Shown here one piece after another: positions 26,584 to 34,511 of a DNA stretch of 64,000 nt. This DNA is from Bradyrhizobium huanghuaihaiense (GTDB lineage Bacteria; Pseudomonadota; Alphaproteobacteria; Rhizobiales; Xanthobacteraceae): NCBI RefSeq assembly GCF_007830635.1, contig NZ_VLLA01000002.1, forward strand, positions 620,001 to 684,000. Direction: 5' to 3'. The position numbers and the translations under genes were made by a program. The notes beneath the pieces are model-generated. The model searched no databases, was not told the DNA's origin, and saw nothing but the letters and a program-made list of their open reading frames with translations. How positions within the stretch are numbered: the stretch's first letter is position 1; every line of letters begins with the position of its first letter.

Positions 26584-27305
26584 CCGAGCCACTGCATCAC
26601 GTCGGCGACGCTCTCGACCCGCGGACGTTCGGGCAGTTTTGGTCGCGAGATCATGACCACGGGAAGGCCGATCACGCGCGCTGCGTCGATCTTGGCGCGC
26701 GCGCCGTCGCCGCCGGAATTGCGGGCGACGATCCAGGCGATGCCACGGCTCCGCATCATCTCCAGCTCGCCCTCAAGCGTGAACGGTCCGCGCGACACGA
26801 TCACGTCGGCTGCGAAGGGCAGGGGCGCATCGGGCGGATCGACGAACCGCAGCGTGTAGGCGTGCTGAGGCTTGCTCGCGAATGGCGCGATGTGCTGGCG
26901 GCCAATGGCGAGAAAGACGCGCGCAGGCGTCTCGGGCAGCTCTGCGACGGCCGCGTTGACGTCGTCGACCTCGATCCAGTTGTCGCCTTCCGTCCTGTCC
27001 CATGGCAGGCGTTCGAGCGCGATCAATGGCGTACCGGCTTCGGCGCACGCCGCAACCGCATTGCAGCTCATCTCGGCAGCGAACGGATGCGTCGCGTCGA
27101 TCACGTGCGTGATCTCTTCGCGGCGAATGTAGTCGGCAAGCCCGCTCACGCCGCCGAAGCCGCCGATGCGGGTCGGCAGCGGCTGGTCGGCGGGCGCGCG
27201 GGTGCGGCCGCCATAGGAATAGACGGCATCGATGCGCGCGCGCGCGATCTCCGCGGCGAGCGAGCTCGCATCGGCCGTTCCGCCCAGAATAAGGGCGCGC
27301 GTCAT
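26559..27305 (-). CDS. cobK: Precorrin-6A reductase CobK
   Basis: This NADPH-dependent enzyme reduces precorrin-6A to 6B (also called precorrin-6X to 6Y). It has 248 residues: the dinucleotide loop ALILGGTADASSLA at the N-terminus, YSYGGRT, VIDATHPFAAEMS and LAIGRQHIAPF are typical CobK motifs. The gene is inverted relative to its neighbours. Its 3' end overlaps cobJ by 25 bp, and its start codon interlocks with that of cobL in the tetranucleotide CATG at 27303-27306. AAGGA precedes the start by 7 bp. The open frame reaching upstream to 27572 shadows cobL. Confidence 0.94.
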   Translation of the reverse strand: MTRALILGGTADASSLAAEIARARIDAVYSYGGRTRAPADQPLPTRIGGFGGVSGLADYIRREEITHVIDATHPFAAEMSCNAVAACAEAGTPLIALERLPWDRTEGDNWIEVDDVNAAVAELPETPARVFLAIGRQHIAPFASKPQHAYTLRFVDPPDAPLPFAADVIVSRGPFTLEGELEMMRSRGIAWIVARNSGGDGARAKIDAARVIGLPVVMISRPKLPERPRVESVADVMQWLGHSTRLGA

Positions 27306-28497
27306 GGCTAAATCCTTGGCTAATCCCTGGCTGACCATCATCGGTATCGGCGAAGATGGCCTTGCCGGGCTGTCCGACGCAAGCCGAAACGCACTTGCCC
27401 GGGCCGAAACCGTGTTCGGTGGTGAGCGCCACCTCGCGCTTGCAGATGTGGGAAGCCGCGGCCGTTCGTGGCCGGTGCCGTTCGATGCCGATGTCGTGCT
27501 GAGCTGCCGCGGCAGGCCGACGGTGGTGCTCGCCTCCGGCGATCCGTTCTGGCATGGCGCCGGCGCGAGCATCGCCGAGAAGCTGCAGGCTGGCGAATGG
27601 ATCGCGCATTCAGCGCCGTCGACCTTCTCACTTGCGGCCGCGCGGCTGGGCTGGCGACTCGAATCCGCCGTCTGCTTCGGGCTTCACGCCGCGCCTTTCG
27701 AGCGCCTCGTGCCGCATCTGGCGCGAGGGGCGCACATCATTTGCCTCGTGCGCGATGGGAAGGCGGCGGGTGATCTTGCAAAATGGTTGAGCGAGCGCGG
27801 ATGGGGAGCCTCGGCCTTCTGGATGCTCGCTGCGCTGGGCGGGCCGCGCGAGAGCATCAGGGAATATCGCGCCGACAGCTTTGCCGGCGATCTCACCGGA
27901 AACCTGGTTGTAGTCGCACTTGAAGCGAAGGGAGCTCAGGGCATCCCCCGCAGCACGGGACTATCAGACGATCTCTTCATCCATGACGGCCAGATCACCA
28001 AGCGACCCGTGCGCGCGCTGGCGCTCTCGGCGCTGGCGCCGCGTCCCGGCGAGCGGTTATGGGATATCGGCGCCGGATCGGGCTCGATCTCGGTGGAGTG
28101 GGCGCTGTGTGGTGGGACGGCGACCGCGGTGGAAGCGCGCGAGGATCGCGCCGCGAATATCCGCAAGAATGCGGCCGCTTTCGGACTGGCGCATCGCATC
28201 ACCATTGTTGAGGGGAAAGCGCCCGGAGCTCTCGCTGCGCTGGACGCGCCGGACGCCGTCTTCATCGGCGGCGGTCTCGATAGCGCGATGTTCGACGTCA
28301 TCTGGTCGCGGCTGGCGCCGGGGGCACGCCTGGTTGCGCATGCGGTGACGCTGGAGACGGAAGCGCTGCTCGGCGAGCTGCATCAGCGCCATGGCGGCGA
28401 GTTGATGCAGGTCGAGATCGCACATGCCGCGCCGCTCGGCCGCTATCGTTCATGGGAGGCCGCTCGACCGGTGGTGCAGTGGAGTGCGGTCCGATGA
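27304..28497 (+). CDS. cobL: Precorrin-6Y C5,15-methyltransferase (decarboxylating) CobL
   Basis: This bifunctional enzyme has 397 residues. The N-terminal CobI-like methylase half (about 8-200) begins WLTIIGIGEDGLAGLS, and the C-terminal Rossmann methyltransferase/decarboxylase half (about 215-395) has DIGAGSGSISVEWAL and FIGGGLD. The ATG at 27304 puts the usual xxWLTIIGIG start at the right distance, but an in-frame ATG at 27232 cannot be excluded; that extension would lie opposite cobK. If 27304 is right, its ATG shares two bases with the cobK ATG. It is coupled to cobE by ATGA. Confidence 0.93.
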   Translation: MAKSLANPWLTIIGIGEDGLAGLSDASRNALARAETVFGGERHLALADVGSRGRSWPVPFDADVVLSCRGRPTVVLASGDPFWHGAGASIAEKLQAGEWIAHSAPSTFSLAAARLGWRLESAVCFGLHAAPFERLVPHLARGAHIICLVRDGKAAGDLAKWLSERGWGASAFWMLAALGGPRESIREYRADSFAGDLTGNLVVVALEAKGAQGIPRSTGLSDDLFIHDGQITKRPVRALALSALAPRPGERLWDIGAGSGSISVEWALCGGTATAVEAREDRAANIRKNAAAFGLAHRITIVEGKAPGALAALDAPDAVFIGGGLDSAMFDVIWSRLAPGARLVAHAVTLETEALLGELHQRHGGELMQVEIAHAAPLGRYRSWEAARPVVQWSAVR

Positions 28498-28862
28498 GGG
28501 TCGCTGGGCTCGGATTCAGAAAGGATGTCACACTGGCTTCGCTGCGCGAGGCGCTGCTGGCTGCCGGCGGCCCCGAAGGGCTCGCGGCGGTGGCAACTGT
28601 CAGCGACAAGGCCGACGCGGAGGCGCTGAAGCAACTCGCACGTGAGTGCGGTGTGCCGATCAGGACCGTTCCCGCCGAGACACTGGCCGGCATCGACACG
28701 CTCACGCAATCGAAGCTCATCGCAGAGAAGTTCGGCACGGGATCGCTTGCCGAAGCTGCGGCGCTCGCGGCGGCTGGCCCTCGCGCGAGATTGATTGCGT
28801 CGCGCTCGGTCTCGCAGGACCGCATGGCCACTGCCGCAATCGCGGAAGGAGACGGCCCATGA
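28494..28862 (+). CDS. cobE: Cobalamin biosynthesis protein CobE (CbiG C-terminal-like)
   Basis: This protein of 122 residues corresponds to the C-terminal domain of Cbi[21 protein letters not shown] at the start and [17 protein letters not shown] are characteristic. CobE is needed in the aerobic pathway, but its biochemical role is not settled. It overlaps cobL and cobM by 4 bp each and lies next to CobM, consistent with a supporting role around the C11 methylation and deacylation steps. Confidence 0.88.
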   Translation: MRVAGLGFRKDVTLASLREALLAAGGPEGLAAVATVSDKADAEALKQLARECGVPIRTVPAETLAGIDTLTQSKLIAEKFGTGSLAEAAALAAAGPRARLIASRSVSQDRMATAAIAEGDGP

Positions 28863-29641
28863 CCGTGCATTTCATCGGTGCCGGGCCGGGCGCAGCCGAT
28901 CTTCTCACCTTGCGCGGCCGCGACCTGATCGCGGCCTGTCCGGTCTGTCTCTATGCAGGCTCGCTGGTGCCCGAAGGCATCCTTGCGCATTGCCCACCCG
29001 GCGCGCGCATCGTCAACACCGCGCCGCTGTCGCTCGACGAGATCGTCGCGGAGATCGCTGCCGCACATGCCGAGGGCAAGGACGTCGCGCGGCTGCATTC
29101 CGGCGATCTCTCGATCTGGTCGGCGATGGGCGAGCAGCTCCGCCGCCTGCGTGCGCTCGGCATTCCCTATACCGTCACGCCCGGCGTTCCTTCTTTCTCC
29201 GCCGCTGCGGCAGCGCTCGAGGTCGAGCTGACTTTGCCCGGCCTCGCCCAGACCGTGGTGCTGACGCGCACGCCGGGCCGCGCCAGCGCGATGCCTGAAG
29301 GCGAGAAGCTCGCCGCGTTCGCCGCGACCGGCGCGGTGCTTGCGATCCATCTCTCGATCCATCTGCTCGACCAGGTCGTCGCCGAGCTCACGCCGCATTA
29401 CGGCGCGGATTGTCCGGTCGCGATCGTCTGGCGCGCGAGCTGGCCGGAGCAGCGTATCGTCCGCGCCACGTTGGCAACACTCGATTCTGCCGTCGGTGGC
29501 GAGATGGAGCGCACCGCGCTGATCCTGGTCGGCAAGACGCTTGGCGCTGCGGATTTCGATGAGAGCCGCCTCTATGCCGCCGACTACGACCGCCGCTATC
29601 GCCCGGTCGGTGCCGAGCCGCGCTTTCCGGAGGCGTCGTGA
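28859..29641 (+). CDS. cobM: Precorrin-4 C11-methyltransferase CobM
   Basis: This SAM-dependent tetrapyrrole methylase of 260 residues begins [18 protein letters not shown], followed by [24 protein letters not shown] and [22 protein letters not shown]. All are hallmarks of CobM/CbiF. The ATG at 28859 overlaps the cobE stop; the longer open frame upstream is a shadow. Its stop overlaps the cobB start as TGATG. Confidence 0.95.
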   Translation: MTVHFIGAGPGAADLLTLRGRDLIAACPVCLYAGSLVPEGILAHCPPGARIVNTAPLSLDEIVAEIAAAHAEGKDVARLHSGDLSIWSAMGEQLRRLRALGIPYTVTPGVPSFSAAAAALEVELTLPGLAQTVVLTRTPGRASAMPEGEKLAAFAATGAVLAIHLSIHLLDQVVAELTPHYGADCPVAIVWRASWPEQRIVRATLATLDSAVGGEMERTALILVGKTLGAADFDESRLYAADYDRRYRPVGAEPRFPEAS

Positions 29642-30951
29642 TGCCGGCTGCGCTCGTCATCTCCGCACCTGCCTCCGGCGTCGGCAAGACCACGCTGACG
29701 CTGGCGCTCGCGCGCGCCTGGCGCAATCATGGCCTCAAGGTGCAATGCTTCAAGAGCGGGCCGGATTATATCGATCCCGCATTCCACGCGGCTGCCACGG
29801 GACGCGCCTCCGTCAACGTCGATAGCTGGGCGATGGACCGCGCGACGATCGACCATCTCGTCGCTCGCGGCACGGACGCCGACATTGTCCTCGCCGAAGG
29901 CTCGATGGGCCTGTTCGACGGCGTCGCCACGCGCGGCGTGTCCGGCACCGGCGCTTCGGCCGACATCGCGGAGATGCTGGGCTGGCCGGTGGTGCTGGTG
30001 ATCGATCCCTCGGGGCAGGCGCAGACCGCGGCGGCGATCGCCGCGGGCCTTCGCGACTATCGCCCCGGCGTGCGCCTTGCCGGCGTCGTGCTCAATCGCG
30101 TTGCCAGCCCGCGCCACGAAGACCTCGTACGGCGCGCGCTGAACGATGCCGGCATCGCCGTGTTCGGCGCGTTGCCGCGTCACGCCGAGATCAGCCTGCC
30201 GAAGCGGCATCTCGGCCTGGTGCAGGCGGAGGAGCAGGCGGAGATCGGCAAGCTGATCGATGAGGCCGCGCGCTTCGTCGCCGAACATGTCGATCTCGAT
30301 GCAGTGCTCCGCTTCGCTGCCAGCTGGTCGCCGCAACCTGCAACGAATGGGTTGAACGTGACGCCGCCCGGGCAGCGCATTGCGCTGGCACGCGACGCCG
30401 CGTTTTCCTTTGTCTATCCGCATATGCTGGAAGCCTGGCGTGCGGCCGGCGCCGAGATCACGACATTCTCGCCGCTTGCCGATGAAGTGCCCGACGCGAA
30501 CGCCGACGTCTGCTGGCTTCCGGGCGGCTATCCCGAACTCCACGCGGGAAAGATCGCGGCCAATACACGCTTCCGCAGCGGCTTGCGCGCGTTCGCCGAG
30601 ACGCGGCCGGTGCACGGCGAGTGCGGAGGCTATATGGTGCTGGGCGCAGGCCTCACCGACGCCGACGGGATCCGACACGAGATGACGGGCCTGCTTGGCC
30701 TGGAGACCAGCTTTGCCAAGCGCCGCATGCATCTGGGCTATCGTCTCGCCGCCCTCGCGGCGCCGATGCCGGGGCATCAGGCGGGCGCGCGCCTGCGCGG
30801 CCATGAGTTCCACTATTCGACCATCCTTGCCCAGCCCGATACGCCGCTGGCGGTCGTGCATGATGCAACGGGCGCGGTCATCGCCGAGACCGGCTCGCAG
30901 CGCGGCCGTGCCACCGGCACATTCTTCCATCTGATCGCGGAGGACCGGTGA
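29641..30951 (+). CDS. cobB: Cobyrinic/hydrogenobyrinic acid a,c-diamide synthase CobB
   Basis: This glutamine-dependent amidase acts on the a and c side chains of hydrogenobyrinic acid before cobalt insertion. It has 436 residues: P-loop APASGVGKTTLTLAL (about 9-23), the CKxGPDYIDPxxH-like segment FKSGPDYIDPAFH, and a C-terminal triad amidotransferase with nucleophile Cys328 in GECGGYMVLG. The final HEFHYS contains the usual conserved His. It is coupled to cobM before it and to cobA after it (GTGA). Confidence 0.95.
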   Translation: MPAALVISAPASGVGKTTLTLALARAWRNHGLKVQCFKSGPDYIDPAFHAAATGRASVNVDSWAMDRATIDHLVARGTDADIVLAEGSMGLFDGVATRGVSGTGASADIAEMLGWPVVLVIDPSGQAQTAAAIAAGLRDYRPGVRLAGVVLNRVASPRHEDLVRRALNDAGIAVFGALPRHAEISLPKRHLGLVQAEEQAEIGKLIDEAARFVAEHVDLDAVLRFAASWSPQPATNGLNVTPPGQRIALARDAAFSFVYPHMLEAWRAAGAEITTFSPLADEVPDANADVCWLPGGYPELHAGKIAANTRFRSGLRAFAETRPVHGECGGYMVLGAGLTDADGIRHEMTGLLGLETSFAKRRMHLGYRLAALAAPMPGHQAGARLRGHEFHYSTILAQPDTPLAVVHDATGAVIAETGSQRGRATGTFFHLIAEDR

Positions 30952-31679
30952 GCGGTTTTGTTTCCTTCGTCTCCGCCGGTCCCGGCGATCCCGAGCTCCT
31001 CACAGTGAAGGGCGCCACGCGGCTGCGCGAGGCCGACGTCGTGCTCTATGACGACCTTGCGTCCGGCGCGATCCTCGATCTCGCCCGGCCTGGGGCCAAT
31101 CTCGTTGCGGTGGGGAAGCGGGCGGGGCGCCCCTCGACCAAGCAGCACCACGTCAATCGCCTCCTGGTCGACTACGCCGCAACCGGCGCGCGCGTGGTGC
31201 GGCTGAAGTCCGGTGATGCCGGTATTTTCGGTCGACTCGAGGAGGAGATCGAGACGCTGCGCGAGGCCGGCATCGGCTACGAGATCGTTCCCGGCGTGAC
31301 CTCGGCCTGCGTCGCCGCGGCGCAGGCAGGAATCCCGCTGACCCGACGCCACACCTCGCGCCGGGTGCAGTTCGTCACCGGGGCCGATGTCACCGGCGAG
31401 CTGCCGCCCAACCTGAACTGGGCGGCGCTGGCCGACCCTGAAGCGACCACCGTGGTCTATATGGGCCGGCGGACCTTTCCGGCGCTTGCCGCAAAATTGA
31501 TCGCGCATGGCCTCGCCCCATCCACCCCGGCGCTGTTCGCCGAATCCCTCGGCCGACCTGACGAACGGCTGGTCCGCACCACGATTGCCGAGCTTGCCGA
31601 GCAGCTTGCGCGGGGCAGGGCGGCTTCGACGGCCGCCGTGATCCTGTTCGGCGCGCTGGCAGGGGAATATCCGTCATGA
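30948..31679 (+). CDS. cobA: Uroporphyrinogen-III C-methyltransferase CobA (SUMT)
   Basis: This enzyme transfers two methyls to uroporphyrinogen III to make precorrin-2, the branch point of siroheme and B12. It has 243 residues starting with GTG: FVSAGPGDPELLTVKGATRL, DVVLYDDLAS, VRLKSGDAGIFGRLEEE and VPGVTSACVAAAQAGIPLTRR. There is no CysG-type N-terminal dehydrogenase. It is the last gene of cobL-E-M-B-A and is followed by riboswitch 2. Confidence 0.95.
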   Translation: MSGFVSFVSAGPGDPELLTVKGATRLREADVVLYDDLASGAILDLARPGANLVAVGKRAGRPSTKQHHVNRLLVDYAATGARVVRLKSGDAGIFGRLEEEIETLREAGIGYEIVPGVTSACVAAAQAGIPLTRRHTSRRVQFVTGADVTGELPPNLNWAALADPEATTVVYMGRRTFPALAAKLIAHGLAPSTPALFAESLGRPDERLVRTTIAELAEQLARGRAASTAAVILFGALAGEYPS

Positions 31680-31739
31680 TGGCCGCCGCAGCCGTTCGCC
31701 CCTTGACGCCCGCAATGCGAAAGGGGCACACAAGAGGGG

Positions 31740-31931
31740 CATGGTGCTCGACGCGGCGCAAAGCGCCGGAGCATAATCGGGAATGGGGATGGGCGGACCC
31801 AGTTGCGGCGCCCAAAACCCCAGCCGCCCCCGCGACTGTAAGCGGTGAGGGGCTCCGATCAGCCACTGGGCCGCAAGGTCCGGGAAGGCCGGAGAACCCC
31901 AGTGAACCGCGAGCCAGGAGACCGGCCGTGC
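31740..31931 (+). ncRNA. Cobalamin riboswitch 2 (upstream of cbiM)
   Basis: P1 pairs GCATGG (31740-31745) with CCGTGC (31926-31931). In order come a CGGGAATGGGGA block, CAGCCGCCCCCGCGACTGTA (about 31821-31840), AGCCACTGG, CGGGAAGGCC and the B12 box GAGCCAGGAGACCGGCC (31911-31927). A TTGACG hexamer lies 37 bp upstream of P1 (31703-31708), with no good -10. A small hairpin, GCCGTC-gggtgt-GACGGC (31948-31965), stands immediately before the ribosome binding site AGGAAGGA of cbiM. Confidence 0.93.
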
Positions 31932-31981
31932 ATGTTTTGAGGCCAAGGCCGTCGGGTGTGACGGCAGGAAGGAACTGAGCC

Positions 31982-32659
31982 ATGCATATCGAACCCGGCG
32001 TCGTGACGGGCGCCAAGCTCGTGTTGAGTTACGCAACCGGCATCGCCGCAGGCGGCGTTGCCTTGAAGCTCGCGGCCGAGACCGTGCGCGAGCAGGGCAT
32101 CACGTCGTTCGCGGCGCGAACGCTGGCCACCACCGGCCTCGTCTTCACTTTCTTCGAGATCCTGCCGCACTTCCCGGTCGGCGTGTCCGAGGTGCACTTC
32201 ATTCTCGGCTCGACCCTGTTCCTGCTGTTTGGCGCTGCGCCCGCAGCTTTCGGCCTTGCATTTGGCCTCCTGCTCCAGGGCGTGTTCTTCGAGCCCGCTG
32301 ACATCCCGCAATACGGCATGAACGTCACCACGCTGCTGGTGCCGCTGTTCGCGATCCAGGCGATCGCCACGCGGATCATTTCGCGCAACACCGCCTATGT
32401 CGACCTCCGGTATCGCCAGGCGCTGGCGCTCTCGACGACCTATCAGGCCGGCGTGATCGCCTGGGTGGCGTTCTGGGCGCTCTACGGCTCCGGCTTTGCG
32501 ATGAGCAACCTCGCCAACATCGCGACCTTCGCGGCTTCGTACGCGCTCGTCATCGTGATCGAGCCGCTGGCCGATCTCGCTGTGCTGGCGCTGGCGAAGT
32601 CGTTGCGCGGTGTCACCGCACCCGGCCTCGTCACTCCGCGCCTGCACAACGCGGCTTAA
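31982..32659 (+). CDS. cbiM: CbiM-type energy-coupling factor cobalt transport component
   Basis: This integral membrane protein of 225 residues has the N-terminal MHIEPGVV start that in CbiM positions the metal-binding His2. About six or seven hydrophobic helices follow. It is the substrate-capture (S) component for Co2+ in CbiMNQO transporters. No cbiN, cbiQ or cbiO gene accompanies it here, so it must use an ECF module encoded elsewhere or act alone. It is directly under riboswitch 2, which makes cobalt uptake the likely function. Spacing to cobF is 39 bp with a hairpin between. Confidence 0.85.
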   Translation: MHIEPGVVTGAKLVLSYATGIAAGGVALKLAAETVREQGITSFAARTLATTGLVFTFFEILPHFPVGVSEVHFILGSTLFLLFGAAPAAFGLAFGLLLQGVFFEPADIPQYGMNVTTLLVPLFAIQAIATRIISRNTAYVDLRYRQALALSTTYQAGVIAWVAFWALYGSGFAMSNLANIATFAASYALVIVIEPLADLAVLALAKSLRGVTAPGLVTPRLHNAA

Positions 32660-32666
32660 GAGACAA

Positions 32667-32689
32667 GGGGCGGCCGTCATGGCCGCCCC
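32667..32689 (+). promoter_or_regulatory. Perfect hairpin between cbiM and cobF
   Basis: GGGGCGGCC (32667-32675) and GGCCGCCCC (32681-32689) form a 9-bp stem with a 5-base loop, ending 9 bp before the cobF ATG. No U-run follows, so it is not a normal terminator. It occupies the place where a ribosome binding site for cobF would be expected and could reduce or regulate its translation. Confidence 0.55.
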
Positions 32690-32698
32690 GTACGCCCG

Positions 32699-33448
32699 AT
32701 GCTCACGCTCTTCCTGATAGGCATCGGTTGCGGCGATCCCGAGCAGCTCACGCGCGCCGCGACCCGCGCCATCAACGTGGCCGATCTCGTCCTGATCCCG
32801 CGCAAGGGGAGCGCCAAATCCGATCTCGCTGATCTCAGGCGGACGATCTGCACGGATGTGCTGACGAACAAGACGACGCGCATCGCCGAGTTCGACCTTC
32901 CCGTGCGTGATGCGGCCGAGTCGGACTACCGCAAGGGCGTGGATGATTGGCACGATGCCGTCGCGGCCGTGTGGTCGCAGACCATCGCGAGCCATCTTGG
33001 CGACGAAGGCAAGGTCGCGCTGCTGATCTGGGGCGATCCGTCGCTCTATGACTCTTCGCTGCGCATTGCACGGCGGCTCAATCCCTTGCCTGATATCGAG
33101 GTCGTGCCCGGCATCACCTCGATCCAGGCGCTGTGCGCGGCGCATGCGCTGCCGCTCAACGACATCGGCGAGCCGTTTCTGGTGACGACCGGCCGTCGCT
33201 TGCGCGAAGGCGGCTGGCCGCAGGGCGTCGACACCGTGGTCGTGATGCTCGACGGCGGCACAGCGTTCCAGTCGCTCGATCCGGCAGGCCTCCATATCTG
33301 GTGGGGCGCCTATCTCGGCATGCCCGACCAGATCATCATTTCTGGCGCGCTTGCCGAGGCGGGCCCGCGCATCGTCGCCCTGCGACAGGAGGCGCGCGAG
33401 CGGCATGGCTGGATCATGGACAGCTACATTCTCAAGCGCAGGCCGTAA
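32699..33448 (+). CDS. cobF: Precorrin-6A synthase (deacetylating) CobF
   Basis: This C1-methyltransferase extrudes acetate to give precorrin-6A, a step specific to the aerobic pathway. It has 249 residues: FLIGIGCGDPEQLTRAA, LVLIPRKGSAKSDLADLRR, LLIWGDPSLYDSSLRIA and VVPGITSIQALCAAHALPLNDIGEP are diagnostic of CobF. It lies away from the other methylases, in the cbiM-cobF-cobT unit under riboswitch 2. The start has no clear ribosome binding site because a 9-bp hairpin directly precedes it. Confidence 0.94.
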   Translation: MLTLFLIGIGCGDPEQLTRAATRAINVADLVLIPRKGSAKSDLADLRRTICTDVLTNKTTRIAEFDLPVRDAAESDYRKGVDDWHDAVAAVWSQTIASHLGDEGKVALLIWGDPSLYDSSLRIARRLNPLPDIEVVPGITSIQALCAAHALPLNDIGEPFLVTTGRRLREGGWPQGVDTVVVMLDGGTAFQSLDPAGLHIWWGAYLGMPDQIIISGALAEAGPRIVALRQEARERHGWIMDSYILKRRP

Positions 33449-33458
33449 GCGAGGCAGC

Positions 33459-34511
33459 ATGCTCCCCGACTGGGTCACCCAGAAATGCCCCGACATCTCC
33501 GCCGCCCATCGCGACGCGGCGATCGCGCGGCAGGCGCAACTCACAAAACCGACCGGCGCGCTCGGCCGGCTCGAGCAGCTCGCGATCGAGCTTGCGGGCC
33601 TGCAGGCGACGGAGCAACCGCGTGCTGGGCGGGTGCCCATCATCATCTTCGCCGGCGATCACGGCATCGTCGCGCAGGGCGTGTCGGCCTATCCGCAAGG
33701 AGTGACCATTGCGATGATGGCGAATTTTGCCTCCGGTGGCGCCGCGATCTCGGTGCTGGCGCGCGAGCTCGGCTCAAACCTGGAAGTCGTCGACGCCGGC
33801 ACGCTGGCGCAGGAGGCGATGCCTGATATCATCACCGACAAGCCGCGCAATGGCACTCGCGATTTCAGCGTCGAGGCTGCGCTCACGCCCGCGGAATTGG
33901 CCTTCGCCTTCGAAGCCGGCCAGCGCGCGGTTGCGCGTGCCGAGGCCAGCCGGCCCGACCTCCTGATCTTCGGCGAGATGGGCATCGGCAACACCACGAC
34001 ATCGGCGGCGATTGCCGCGAGCCTGCTCGGCATCAGCGCCGAGGAGATCGCGGGCAGCGGCACCGGCGTCGATGCGGCCGGTCGCGCGCACAAGGCGCGC
34101 GTGATCGATGCGGCGATCGCGCGTCATGGCGTTGCGGGTGCGTCGCCCGAAAGGATATTGTGTGCCGTCGGCGGGCTTGAGATCGCGGCGATCGCGGGCG
34201 CCATCATTGCGGCTGCGCAGCGCCGCATCCCCGTGTTGATCGACGGCTTCATCGTGTCGGTCGCGGCGCTGGCGGCCGTGCGGCTCAACCCGTCGTGCCA
34301 GCCCTTCCTGCTGCCCTCGCATCAATCGGCGGAGCAGGGACATCGCCTCGTGCTACGTGCGCTGAACGTGCAGCCATTGATCAGCCTCGATCTCAGGCTC
34401 GGCGAGGGATCGGGCGCCGCCATTGCGCTGCCGCTGGTGCGCTTCGCCTGTGCGCTTCACAACGGCATGGCGACCTTTGCGCAGGCCAATGTGCCTGACA
34501 GGCCTAGCTGA
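33459..34511 (+). CDS. cobT: Nicotinate-nucleotide--dimethylbenzimidazole phosphoribosyltransferase CobT
   Basis: This enzyme forms alpha-ribazole 5'-phosphate from dimethylbenzimidazole and nicotinate mononucleotide. It has 350 residues: LTKPTGALGRLEQLA, IIIFAGDHGIVAQGVSAYP, GEMGIGNTTTSAAI, and the catalytic glutamate in the C-terminal LRLGEGSGAAIALP. The ATG at 33459 is preceded by GAGG; the longer open frame from 33351 shadows cobF. It converges on the phosphatase gene with an 8-bp overlap of coding ends. It is the substrate-side partner of bluB at the far end of the region. It is not the chelatase subunit also named CobT. Confidence 0.95.
   Translation: MLPDWVTQKCPDISAAHRDAAIARQAQLTKPTGALGRLEQLAIELAGLQATEQPRAGRVPIIIFAGDHGIVAQGVSAYPQGVTIAMMANFASGGAAISVLARELGSNLEVVDAGTLAQEAMPDIITDKPRNGTRDFSVEAALTPAELAFAFEAGQRAVARAEASRPDLLIFGEMGIGNTTTSAAIAASLLGISAEEIAGSGTGVDAAGRAHKARVIDAAIARHGVAGASPERILCAVGGLEIAAIAGAIIAAAQRRIPVLIDGFIVSVAALAAVRLNPSCQPFLLPSHQSAEQGHRLVLRALNVQPLISLDLRLGEGSGAAIALPLVRFACALHNGMATFAQANVPDRPS

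Noticed and set aside
32667..32689. The cbiM-cobF hairpin as a transcription terminator
   Set aside because: No U-run follows, and cobF begins 9 bp later on the same strand. It is listed as a regulatory stem instead.
31859..33646. 595-codon minus-strand frame across riboswitch 2, cbiM and cobF
   Set aside because: It runs opposite three well-supported features and has no recognisable motif.
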